A stretch of 31,761 nucleotides of DNA from a virus. The stretch is from positions 1 to 31,761 of IMG/VR virus record IMGVR_UViG_3300027722_000021; one strand, written 5' to 3'. Both the position numbers and the translations under genes were made by a program. Positions within the stretch are counted from its first letter, which is position 1. Every line of letters starts with the position of its first letter. The notes under the pieces were generated by a model, which worked only from the letters and a program-made list of their open reading frames with translations, was not told the DNA's origin and did not search any database. Below are positions 22,986 to 29,385 of the stretch, one piece after another.

Positions 22986-23848
22986 GCACCACCACCACCG
23001 ACATCGAGCTATTCCACGTGGAACAGGGTGCGGTCGCGGTCCATGCCGATGCCGAGCGAATCAAGGAGGAGGCCCTTGCTCTCGGCGCCCTCATCGGCGT
23101 CGTGGCATCGGAGGAAACCAACAGGCAGGCCGTGGAGGCCCTGAAGGGGATCCAGACGGTGCTGAAGCTGGCCGAGGAAACGCGGACCCGGGTGAAAGCG
23201 CCCGTCCTCGACCTGGCCCGCGCGATCGATGCCCGGGCCAAGGAGTATATCCGCGACCTGGACGTGGAATTCCGCCGGCTCTCTTCAGCTTGCGCCGATT
23301 GGCAGACCGCGCAGCTCGAGCGTGTCCGTGCCCAGGAGCGGGCCCGCGCCGAAGAGCTCGCCCGGATCGAGCGGGAGAAGGCCGAGGCCCTGCGCAAGAT
23401 CGAGGAAGAGGAGCGGAGGAAGGGGGAGGAGGCCCGGCGACGTGCTGCCGCCGAGGCCGCCGCAGCCAGGAACGAGGCAGAACGTCAGGCCGCCGAGGAA
23501 CGGGCAAAGAAGGAGGCCGTCCGCATGGCTGCCGAGGCCGAGGCCCGCCTGAAGGCCGAGGAGGAACGTCGGGCCCAGGAGCAAATGGCATTGGCGCCAA
23601 CGCCGGCGCCGATCCGCGCCGAGGGGCAAATCTCGAAACCCGTCTGGCTCTGGGAGGTCACCGACATCTGGACGCTCGCCAGGACTCAGCCTGGCCTCGT
23701 CGAAATCACCCCGCGCCGGCAGCAGATCAACGAGGTGATCGTTTCCCTCGCCTCCGCCGGGCCGCCCAAGATCGCGGGCCTCCGCATCTGGGAGGAGATG
23801 AAGGTCGGCGTCCGTCTTGGCCGAACCCCCCAACCGATTGACGTATGA
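22982..23848 (+). CDS. Coiled-coil early protein
   Basis: 288 residues from a GTG overlapping the previous stop (GTGA). The N-terminal region (LALGALIGVVASEETNRQAVEALKGIQTVLKLAEETRTRVKAPVLDLARAID) resembles the opening of DUF1351-type or related phage proteins. A very long Glu/Arg/Ala coiled coil spans ~105-200 (RARAEELARIEREKAEAL). The last ~80 residues (KPVWLWEVTDIWTLARTQPGLVEITPRRQQINEVI) form a small conserved domain often found after such coils. Probably it is part of the recombination cassette together with the upstream gene. Confidence 0.7.
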   Translation: MSTTTTDIELFHVEQGAVAVHADAERIKEEALALGALIGVVASEETNRQAVEALKGIQTVLKLAEETRTRVKAPVLDLARAIDARAKEYIRDLDVEFRRLSSACADWQTAQLERVRAQERARAEELARIEREKAEALRKIEEEERRKGEEARRRAAAEAAAARNEAERQAAEERAKKEAVRMAAEAEARLKAEEERRAQEQMALAPTPAPIRAEGQISKPVWLWEVTDIWTLARTQPGLVEITPRRQQINEVIVSLASAGPPKIAGLRIWEEMKVGVRLGRTPQPIDV

Positions 23849-24066
23849 CCTTCAAACAGCCGAACCCTTTCGCGCCATCCGACCGCCCCCGGACCACGCC
23901 CGAGATGCAGGAGGCGGCGGACATCGCCAGGATGCTCCTCCGCTTCGACCTCGCGCGGAAGTGGGGCCTCATCGATTGCAAGGGCCGCACCAACCGCAAG
24001 CTGTGCGAGGAGATCCTCGGCCGCGCGTTCAATGAAGGCATTCAGCCGAGGGATGGGGCGCGATGA
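23845..24066 (+). CDS. Small hypothetical protein
   Basis: 73 residues, ATGA overlap with the coiled-coil gene. The content is helical and charged (TTPEMQEAADIARMLLRFDLARKWGLIDCKG). No motif is recognised. It is the last gene before the first repeat modules, and its stop lies only 14 bases from the first NNGGC unit. Confidence 0.6.
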   Translation: MTFKQPNPFAPSDRPRTTPEMQEAADIARMLLRFDLARKWGLIDCKGRTNRKLCEEILGRAFNEGIQPRDGAR

Positions 24067-24079
24067 ATCGATTTCCTGC

Positions 24080-24216
24080 AGGGCGTGGCCAGGCGTGGCA
24101 TGGCGCGGTGCGGCATGGCAAGGCAAGGCGCGGCAAGGCAGGGCTCGGCCCGGTTTGGCAAGGCTCGGTGTGGCGAGGCTACATCACGACCCCTTCGCAA
24201 GAGGGGGTCGAAGTGT
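24080..24216 (+). repeat. Pentamer-hairpin module 1 (20 NNGGC units)
   Basis: Twenty uninterrupted 5-base units fill 24080-24179 exactly. In each, positions 3-4 are GG and position 5 is C or T, while positions 1-2 vary freely. The array ends with GTGGCGAGGCTACAT. A hairpin follows: outer ACAT/GTGT (24181-24184 with 24213-24216) and inner CGACCCC/GGGGTCG (24187-24193 with 24204-24210). The 3' arm GTGTGG already starts the register of module 2. There is no gene here: the open frames across it arise because NNGGC seldom makes a stop. Confidence 0.9.
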
Positions 24217-24370
24217 GGCTTGGTCTGGTTTGGCCAGGCCCGGCGGTGCCGTGCGCTGCGGGTCATGGCGTAGCCGGACGGGGCACAGCCAGGCGCGGCG
24301 CGGCGCAGCGGGGCGGGGCGGGGCTGGGCGAGGCTACACACGGCGCCGGTCAACCGGCGTCGCAGTGTGT
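24215..24370 (+). repeat. Pentamer-hairpin module 2 (24 units)
   Basis: Twenty-four units at 24215-24334 keep the 5-base register. Eight units have lost one G of GG (for example GTAGC, ACAGC), but position 5 is nearly always C. The boundary is TGGGCGAGGCTACACAC. The hairpin pairs ACACAC (24336-24341) with GTGTGT (24365-24370) and CGCCGG (24344-24349) with CCGGCG (24354-24359) around a TCAA loop. CCTTGCGGG follows, and the next gene starts 47 bases after the hairpin. Modules 1 and 2 fill the whole 351-base gap between genes. Confidence 0.9.
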
Positions 24371-24417
24371 CCTTGCGGGAGGAAACCGGAACAACTGACG
24401 GAAGGAAAAAAACACTC

Positions 24418-25041
24418 ATGCGAACCATCACAGCCACGCTCACCGGAATCCGGCCCCTGCTCCTGCACAACGGATCCCTGGTGGACCGGCGCAATCCCTA
24501 CACGACCGAGATCCGCGAGATCAACAAGACGCGTGGCAAGGACGTGACCGATGCCGCCGCTGAACGGCGCGACTACCTCGAGTGGCTCGGCTGCCTCTAC
24601 TTCGAGGGCTACGGCAGCCTCCAGCCGACCGGCAAGGCCAAGCTCTACATCCCAGCCGACAACATCGACGCCATGCTAGTCCAGGGCGCCAAGGGCGTTC
24701 GCCTGGCGCCCAAGTTCAAGGCCGGCGTCATCTGCGATTCAGGCGACTTCCCCTTGGAATGGGCCGGCCCGCAGACCTTCGAGAAGATGATCGGCAACCA
24801 GGAGTTCGAGCATCGGTGCCCGGTCATCATCGGGAAAATGCGGGTCATCAAGGTGCGGCCGATTCTCAAGCCCGGCTGGAAGCTGAAGATCTCGATCAGC
24901 GTCGCCGAGGAAGTCATTAACCCGAAGGAGGTCGCCAAGGTGCTCGTCATCTGCGGGAGCCTCGTCGGGCTCGGTGACTGGCGGCCCAAGTTCGGACGAT
25001 TCTCCGTCGATGACATCACTATCGCCAACAACGGGGGCTGA
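24418..25041 (+). CDS. Conserved phage protein flanked by the repeat modules
   Basis: 207 residues from the ATG at 24418 (GGAAGG lies upstream); a GTG at 24367 is in frame but lies inside the module hairpin. It begins TITATLTGIRPLLLHNGSLVD, carries AKLYIPADNIDAMLVQGAKG in the middle and ends VGLGDWRPKFGRFSVDDI. The family is widespread in phages without known function, as far as I recall. The opening strand with PLL.HNG and the glycine-rich C-terminal loop recall RAMP/Cas7-type RNA-binding folds, but this is only a resemblance. Pairs of pentamer-hairpin modules stand both before and after it, so it may act with or on them. Confidence 0.75.
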   Translation: MRTITATLTGIRPLLLHNGSLVDRRNPYTTEIREINKTRGKDVTDAAAERRDYLEWLGCLYFEGYGSLQPTGKAKLYIPADNIDAMLVQGAKGVRLAPKFKAGVICDSGDFPLEWAGPQTFEKMIGNQEFEHRCPVIIGKMRVIKVRPILKPGWKLKISISVAEEVINPKEVAKVLVICGSLVGLGDWRPKFGRFSVDDITIANNGG

Positions 25042-25047
25042 TTTGCC

Positions 25048-25149
25048 GCGGCGGGGCTTGGCCAGGCAGGACCCGGCCCGGCTTGGCGGGGCGTGGCCAG
25101 GCGAGGCGAGGCTACACATGGCCCCTCTTTACGGGGGGTCACAGTGTGT
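25048..25149 (+). repeat. Pentamer-hairpin module 3 (13 units)
   Basis: Thirteen units at 25048-25112, twelve with intact GG (one is AGGAC), begin six bases after the preceding stop. The boundary is AGGCGAGGCTACACATGGC. The hairpin pairs ACACA (25114-25118) with TGTGT (25145-25149) and TGGCCCC (25119-25125) with GGGGTCA (25135-25141, one G-T pair). The sequence CCTTGCGGGCA follows, the same as after module 2. Confidence 0.9.
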
Positions 25150-25161
25150 CCTTGCGGGCAC

Positions 25162-25307
25162 AAGCCAAGGCCAGGCGCGGCGCAGCCAGGTTCGGCGAGG
25201 CGAGGCGCAGCGCGGCGAGGCGTGGCGAGGCTTGGCGAGATCCGGGCCGGGCTTGGCGGGGCCGGGCAGGGCGAGGCTACACACGGCGCTTTGGAAACAT
25301 GGCGCCG
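25162..25307 (+). repeat. Pentamer-hairpin module 4 (23 units)
   Basis: Twenty-three units occupy 25162-25277, with a single extra base at 25242 after which the register resumes. The boundary AGGGCGAGGCTACACACGGC matches the others. The hairpin is CGGCGC (25284-25289) with GCGCCG (25302-25307) and a 12-base loop. The outer GTGTGT arm is missing, replaced by AAGTTTTCG. The next gene starts 28 bases on, so this hairpin may influence its translation start. Modules 3 and 4 fill the 293-base gap. Confidence 0.88.
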
Positions 25308-25334
25308 AAGTTTTCGAGGAAAGCAGGTATCGCA

Positions 25335-25823
25335 ATGAAGACCGACATCACTGATCCGGCAGTCAATCCAAAGCGACTCCCGCTTTGGAAATCGGCCTTG
25401 GAGGACCTTCGCGCCAAGGGCATCGCCTATGGTCAGACAATCCCTTTGCCGGAACTTGAGGAAGCCCTTTGCTCCCGGGATCACGAGCGAGAATTCAACC
25501 TCGCGATTTCCAAGATCCGGCGTGAACTCGAAAAGGACGGTTTCTACCTGTCGGGGCGCGGCAAGAAAGCCAGCGGCGTCTTCACGGTCATTCCCGCGAG
25601 ATCGAACTTGGGCATCGCCAAGAATCGTCAGCACCAGGCAAGCGATGAACTCGCGCGCGCCGTTGTCCTGCTCACCAACACTCTCACGGATGGCTGGACG
25701 GTGGAGGAGAAGCGCAAGCTCACGTCATCTCTCGAAAGATTGCAGACCAAGCGCGCCCTCGAAACCAAGGCCGTGAAGATCCTTGAGGTCCTCAAGACCC
25801 ACTCACCGAAACTTCTGGAATGA
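25335..25823 (+). CDS. Hypothetical early protein downstream of modules 3-4
   Basis: 162 residues. The first half (LPLWKSALEDLRAKGIAYGQTIPLPELEEALCSRDHEREFNLAISKIRRELEKDGFYLSGRG) looks like a winged-helix region. The second half is helical and charged (TVEEKRKLTSSLERLQTKRALETKAVKILEVLKTH). It has no recognised name. An AGG lies 10 bases before the ATG. Its leader contains the fourth hairpin. It overlaps the next gene by ATGA. Confidence 0.65.
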   Translation: MKTDITDPAVNPKRLPLWKSALEDLRAKGIAYGQTIPLPELEEALCSRDHEREFNLAISKIRRELEKDGFYLSGRGKKASGVFTVIPARSNLGIAKNRQHQASDELARAVVLLTNTLTDGWTVEEKRKLTSSLERLQTKRALETKAVKILEVLKTHSPKLLE

Positions 25824-26137
25824 CCATGAACGAGGAACTCAATCGGAAGTGGGATGAAGCTGCGCGCACGGGCGCCGCGATCCCTGTCGGCGACATCGTC
25901 GTCTGCGACGTTTGCAATGACGACTACACGCACCGAGCCGATCCTGGGGGGTTCCTCTTCGGCACCTACGCCTACTGTCCGCACTGCGCGATTACGCACC
26001 TCCAGAGAATCCAGGAGTACGGCGAAGCGCACTTGATCCGTGCGTTACCTCTACCGGGCGAGGCCTTCGCCGACTTCGTGCGGAGGATTCGCGGTCCTGA
26101 CGCAGCCATCCGGATTGGCCCAATGCCCCAGCCATGA
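25820..26137 (+). CDS. Small zinc-binding protein
   Basis: 105 residues. CDVC (near residue 31) and CPHC (near residue 56) are spaced as in a rubredoxin/zinc-ribbon knuckle pair and probably bind one Zn(II). The region between is YTHRADPGGFLFGTYAY. The C-terminal part (FADFVRRIRGPDAAIRIG) is helical. ATG 25820 overlaps the preceding stop; a second ATG two codons on is an alternative. The function is unknown. Confidence 0.65.
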   Translation: MTMNEELNRKWDEAARTGAAIPVGDIVVCDVCNDDYTHRADPGGFLFGTYAYCPHCAITHLQRIQEYGEAHLIRALPLPGEAFADFVRRIRGPDAAIRIGPMPQP

Positions 26138-26628
26138 AATCCCCCCAACAGGAGATCAACGACGCCTTCAACGACTTCGTCAAAAAGTTCTCTCCCACGG
26201 TCGTCAAAGACTCGCCCAAGCACCAGGCCCTCCACAAAACCTTCATCGCCGGCGCCTTCACGATGGTTGAGTTCATGAGCCGGCCCCACGAAGGCATCGC
26301 CCAGGCGGACTGGGTGGCCGCAATCATGCAAATCTGTGAGAAGCTCGCGGGTGTGGTGGATGAGGGCAGACGGAGCTCTGCGGAAACTCCGCACGCCGAC
26401 GTGAACGAGGACCAATTCGTCCGCGATCACCTCCAGGAGATCGCCAGGGGCATCAAGGCGGCACTGCCCGAGGGCTGGGCCCTGTTCGTGTTCTGCGCGC
26501 CGAGCAATGAACGGCCAGGCCGCGCCAACTACCTCAGCAATATGACGCGCAAAAGCGCCCTTGCCTGCATGAAGGAGTTCATCGCCAAACAAACTGACGG
26601 GACAGGCTTCGGGACTCACGAACCATGA
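26134..26628 (+). CDS. Hypothetical protein with two conserved phage segments
   Basis: 164 residues. Two segments are recognisable as separately recurring phage sequences: an N-terminal helical one (KHQALHKTFIAGAFTMVEFM, residues ~30-65) and a C-terminal one (LPEGWALFVFCAPSNERPGRANYLSNMTRKSALACMKEFIAKQ). The second resembles short proteins usually encoded alone, so this may be a fusion. Functions are unknown. Both ends overlap neighbours by ATGA. Confidence 0.65.
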   Translation: MKSPQQEINDAFNDFVKKFSPTVVKDSPKHQALHKTFIAGAFTMVEFMSRPHEGIAQADWVAAIMQICEKLAGVVDEGRRSSAETPHADVNEDQFVRDHLQEIARGIKAALPEGWALFVFCAPSNERPGRANYLSNMTRKSALACMKEFIAKQTDGTGFGTHEP

Positions 26629-26837
26629 GAGAGCCCGAAACCCGCACGGTGAAGCTCTGGCTTCTGGAGGACAGCCCGAAGGCCAGGAAGTTCCGAGTTC
26701 ATCCGCCTGGTGATCCGAACAATAGGGAAGTGTGGGTTCCACGGAGCGTCACGCACCACCTCTCGAACCACGGAGGGACGCCCCCCGCTTGCGCAGTCGA
26801 GGTCGAGGAGTGGTGGCTGGAGAAGAACTCATTATGA
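26625..26837 (+). CDS. Small hypothetical protein
   Basis: 70 residues, with ATGA overlaps at both ends. It has strand-rich content with PETRTVKLWLLEDSPKARKFRVHPPG and EVWVPRSVTHHLSNHG. No family is recognised. It is part of the tightly coupled early operon. Confidence 0.6.
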   Translation: MREPETRTVKLWLLEDSPKARKFRVHPPGDPNNREVWVPRSVTHHLSNHGGTPPACAVEVEEWWLEKNSL

Positions 26838-27076
26838 GCCCCTCGGAATTCAACCTCAGCGCTCAGGTCGCCTGCGCTCGTCGTGAGCTCGGCAAACGCT
26901 GTTTCGTTTATCCCAGGCTGATCGCATCCGGGAAAATGACGGCCAACGACGCCGAACGGGAAACGGCCTGCATGGAGGCGATCCTGGTTACGCTCACCAA
27001 GCTCCTGATGGAGGAGGACCAGCGCGGCATGCTCCCTCTCTTCGACCGCACCAGCACCGACACAAAACCCAAATGA
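26834..27076 (+). CDS. Small hypothetical helical protein
   Basis: 80 residues from the ATG at 26834, chosen because it overlaps the previous stop. An opening in the same frame reaches back to 26732 inside the preceding gene, without support. The first part reads AQVACARRELGKRCFVYPRLIASGKMTANDAERETACMEAIL, which resembles a short phage family that follows the arrangement R.ELg.R..vYP..V..Gkm....a..E...M.aI. No function is known. Confidence 0.65.
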   Translation: MSPSEFNLSAQVACARRELGKRCFVYPRLIASGKMTANDAERETACMEAILVTLTKLLMEEDQRGMLPLFDRTSTDTKPK

Positions 27077-27390
27077 ACGTTGACCACGACAGACTCACCA
27101 AGGACGGCGCCGTAAATTTCGCGGAGCTCATGAGAGAATCCCGCCAGGAGATCGAGGACGCCTGGGACGGAGCGTTGGCGGAAGCCGAACTGCAGGAGAC
27201 GACGCCGAAGCTCAAGGTGGGATTCGGCATCGTCGTCGACATCGAGGAGCACGAGGTCGAGTACTTCCTGACGTTCGCAGTCCGCCACAAGCGCAGCATC
27301 AAAGCCGCCCTGCCCGATCCCAACCAGACCGAGCTCCCCATCACCGACGATCCCCCTGGCATCAAGCGCAAGAGGGCGAGGGCGAAATGA
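27073..27390 (+). CDS. Hypothetical early protein
   Basis: 105 residues beginning at an ATGA overlap. An acidic helical N-terminal half (FAELMRESRQEIEDAWDGALAEAE) is followed by strands (LKVGFGIVVDIEEHEVEYFLTFAVRHK) and a basic tail (IKRKRARAK). The layout suggests a small DNA- or RNA-associated protein. No family name is recognised with confidence. Confidence 0.6.
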   Translation: MNVDHDRLTKDGAVNFAELMRESRQEIEDAWDGALAEAELQETTPKLKVGFGIVVDIEEHEVEYFLTFAVRHKRSIKAALPDPNQTELPITDDPPGIKRKRARAK

Positions 27391-27701
27391 AGTTCAACGC
27401 TGCATACATCCCGGGCCCCGGTGGATTTGGCCCGCTTTATTGGCGCAACGAACAATCCGGAGTGCTGGCGGCCGCCGTCCAAGAATACCTCGTCTCGGCT
27501 CTCCGTCAGCGCGAGATGCCAGAAGGCCAGCTCAACCTGGTGAAGGAGTACTGCATCTATTGGATCGAGGCACCGTGTTGGGTTTGGGGTGACGGAGCCG
27601 AATTCAAGAAGGCCGCTGGAGCCCTGCGTGCTGCGACGACTCGTGAAGCCTTTACCCTGGCGATGCAGGACCTCCTCGTGTTCGGCGTTGACCCCTTCTG
27701 A
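27387..27701 (+). CDS. Hypothetical early protein
   Basis: 104 residues, ATGA overlap with its neighbour. The N-terminus is Gly/Pro/aromatic-rich (AAYIPGPGGFGPLYWRNEQSG). A helical centre (LAAAVQEYLVSALRQREMPEGQLNLVKEYCIYWIEAPCW) and a final helix (LRAATTREAFTLAMQDLLVFG) follow. It is reminiscent of short phage proteins of unknown function encoded just before resolvase genes. No motif gives a role. Confidence 0.6.
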   Translation: MKFNAAYIPGPGGFGPLYWRNEQSGVLAAAVQEYLVSALRQREMPEGQLNLVKEYCIYWIEAPCWVWGDGAEFKKAAGALRAATTREAFTLAMQDLLVFGVDPF

Positions 27702-27716
27702 CCGCTTGAACCCTCG

Positions 27717-28226
27717 ATGCCATCGCCCGCCGTCAGCTTCTGGGTCGCCGGTCATCCCCGGCCCCAGGGCAGCAAGCGGGCTTTCCCGATCCGGAAACGC
27801 GACGGCCAGGTCGTAGGCTATTCGGTCGTCGATTCGTCCGGCGAGGAGGGCAGGGCGTGGCGTAGCCAGGTCAGGGATGCCGCGGTGACGGCCTGGGGCG
27901 ACTTCCGCCCCGTTCTCAACGGCCCCATTTCAGTCGCGTTCACGTTCCATCTCCTCCGTCCGAAGGGGCATTACGGCACAGGTCGGAATTCCGAGCATCT
28001 AAAGCCTGGCGCCCCATCGCATCCCCTGGGCCCGCCCGACGTCCTGAAGCTCGCTCGCGCGGTTGAAGATTCCCTGACGTCGGTCGTCTGGAGGGACGAC
28101 GCCCAGGTCGTCTCCGAGCTCCTCCTCAAACGCTACGGCCCGACCGAGGGCGTCCATGTCGAGGTCTTCGCCGAGCCCGAAACCGTCCTGCAACTGCCCG
28201 AGGCGAGGCAGCTCGCGCTCTTATGA
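27717..28226 (+). CDS. rusA: RusA-family Holliday junction resolvase
   Basis: 169 residues, starting 15 bases after the previous stop. The N-terminal strand FWVAGHPRPQGSKRAF (G.P.PQGSKR) and the active-site block PPDVLKLARAVEDSLTSVVWRDDAQVVSELLLKRY, with paired acidic residues (D of PDV, D of VED, DD of RDDAQ), are diagnostic. RusA enzymes cut branched DNA formed in phage recombination and replication, clearing DNA before packaging. It sits directly upstream of the replication initiator operon end, consistent with this role. Confidence 0.93.
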   Translation: MPSPAVSFWVAGHPRPQGSKRAFPIRKRDGQVVGYSVVDSSGEEGRAWRSQVRDAAVTAWGDFRPVLNGPISVAFTFHLLRPKGHYGTGRNSEHLKPGAPSHPLGPPDVLKLARAVEDSLTSVVWRDDAQVVSELLLKRYGPTEGVHVEVFAEPETVLQLPEARQLALL

Positions 28227-28227
28227 T

Positions 28228-28236
28228 GAAGGAGGT
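28228..28236 (+). promoter_or_regulatory. Perfect ribosome binding site deciding a GTG start
   Basis: AAGGAGGTG matches the full anti-Shine-Dalgarno complement. It lies just after the RusA stop and 10 bases before an in-frame GTG at 28247. Most genes here rely on overlapping stops and weak sites, so this one stands out and argues for strong independent initiation. Confidence 0.7.
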
Positions 28237-28246
28237 GAACAACCCG

Positions 28247-28564
28247 GTGAATTGTGGGAAGGCTGTGAAGAACGCGGCCTTCCTTTTTTCGCCTATGGCC
28301 CTGCGAGAATCCCCTGTTATGCAAGTCCCCGACAAAAGAGTGTGCTACTGGGGCAGGCCGTCGCGCGAGGAACTGGATTCGTGCCTGCGTGTTCGCATGC
28401 CCGCGATGCCTGCAGTCATCCGCGCGAAGGCAATTGATGGCTGGCTGCGCCGGCTGGACAAGAAGGGGCAGGTAGGCAGCGACGGATTTCCACTTCTGGA
28501 CTGGCGACCCCATTTCGCCAACTACGCCAACGCAACCTGGCGCGGCATCCTCCTCGAATCGTGA
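28247..28564 (+). CDS. Hypothetical early protein
   Basis: 105 residues from the GTG at 28247, preferred because of the perfect ribosome site before it. The ATG at 28223 (ATGA overlap with rusA, 113 residues) is the alternative. The content includes DKRVCYWGRPSREELDSCLRVRMPAMPAVIRAKAIDGWLRRLDKKGQVG and DWRPHFANYANATWRGIL. No family is recognised. It overlaps the replication gene by GTGA, so the two are coupled. Confidence 0.6.
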   Translation: MNCGKAVKNAAFLFSPMALRESPVMQVPDKRVCYWGRPSREELDSCLRVRMPAMPAVIRAKAIDGWLRRLDKKGQVGSDGFPLLDWRPHFANYANATWRGILLES

Positions 28565-29337
28565 GCCAGCCGCTCACAGGGGTGATTCGACGCCGGCTCA
28601 AGGAACTGAGCGTTCCCGAGGGATGGTTCCTCCTGGCGCTCGCGGACATGGTCGACAGCGAAACCCGGCAATGGCGCGAATCGTGGCATCGTCTGGCGCT
28701 GCGACTGGGGCGGAAGCATGACCGGAAGATTAGGCAAACGGCCTACCGACTGCGGGACGACGGCTGGCTCACCATTCAATCGGATGGGCGCTCTGTGCTT
28801 CTTACGTTGACACCTGAACGTGGGTGCAGGAGGGCGGATTCCTCATCAGCTGAGGTAGGTACCAAAGGTGCCTACCAGGTAGGTACCAAAAGTGCCTACC
28901 AGATAGGTACCGGGAGTGCCGAGGAGGTAGGTACCATCGGTGCCACGATTGACAGCCCCCTTAATAATCCCCTTGGGCGGAACGCCCCTGTAACGCCTTC
29001 TTCGCTTTCCGAGTCCGTTTCGGCTCCCATGGGGGGAGACGAGGGTAGCAATGGAATGCCTTCCCCCCTTGGTTCTGAAAAAGGCCCGGGGAGACCAATC
29101 CCACCGAAGCCCACGCCAGAGCCCAAACGGCGCCGCCTGGGCCTGAGCGAGAGAATCAGCTTCGAAAGGGAAATCGCCCGCTTGACCAAGGAAATTGATC
29201 GAGTACGCGACCGGCACGAATCGAACGAGGATTGGACTGTCCGCGAACGCCAGAACGTGAAGCGGTGGAAGCTACGGGTCGACGAGTGCTGCCTGCAGAT
29301 CGACCAGGAACCGGTTTACAATGCGCCGCCGGCGTGA
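28561..29337 (+). CDS. Replication initiator-like protein (lambda O-like layout)
   Basis: 258 residues from a GTG overlapping the preceding stop. The N-terminal ~90 residues are a winged-helix domain (SWHRLALRLGRKHDRKIRQTAYRLRDDGWLTI, followed by a wing GRSVLLTLTPERG). Residues 99-130 are four 8-residue repeats (VGTKGAYQ, VGTKSAYQ, IGTGSAEE, VGTIGATI) that result from DNA iterons. A Pro/Ser/Gly linker (~130-190) and a charged helical C-terminus follow. DNA-binding head, internal iterons and linker mirror lambda O, which binds its own gene to start replication. No helicase gene is evident, so host DnaB would be recruited. Confidence 0.72.
   Translation: MSQPLTGVIRRRLKELSVPEGWFLLALADMVDSETRQWRESWHRLALRLGRKHDRKIRQTAYRLRDDGWLTIQSDGRSVLLTLTPERGCRRADSSSAEVGTKGAYQVGTKSAYQIGTGSAEEVGTIGATIDSPLNNPLGRNAPVTPSSLSESVSAPMGGDEGSNGMPSPLGSEKGPGRPIPPKPTPEPKRRRLGLSERISFEREIARLTKEIDRVRDRHESNEDWTVRERQNVKRWKLRVDECCLQIDQEPVYNAPPA
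28855..28947 (+). repeat. Four 24-bp iterons: candidate replication origin
   Basis: Copies start at 28855, 28879, 28903 and 28927, exactly 24 bases apart. Each has the dyad GTAGGTACC-N3-GGTGCCTAC; copies 3 and 4 are degenerate at the right arm. A small A/T-richer patch (TTAATAATCC) lies shortly after at 28961-28970. Iterons inside an initiator gene define the origin in lambdoid and many other phages. They are in frame (24 = 8 codons), so the protein carries an 8-residue repeat as a by-product. Confidence 0.78.
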
Positions 29338-29385
29338 AGGTCCAGACTCAAAGAACTGATGGCGGCCTTGGGATGGAAAGCATGA

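Noticed and set aside
24032-24547. Long + strand reading frames across the repeat arrays giving ARxGx pentapeptide repeats
   Set aside because: A 5-base repeat gives a 5-residue repeat in every frame; variation follows the 5-base phase rather than codon positions, and hairpins interrupt it. I treat them as non-coding.
24080-25307. CRISPR array
   Set aside because: No repeat of 23-40 bases with equal spacers and no cas genes; the period is 5 bases.
24645-25634. Large - strand open frame of ~330 codons
   Set aside because: It runs antisense through the 24418 gene and both modules, has no ribosome site and translates to low-complexity sequence over the arrays.
27849-27873. Short NNGGC-like run inside rusA
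   Set aside because: Only about four units, explained by the conserved RusA coding sequence (GRAWRSQV).
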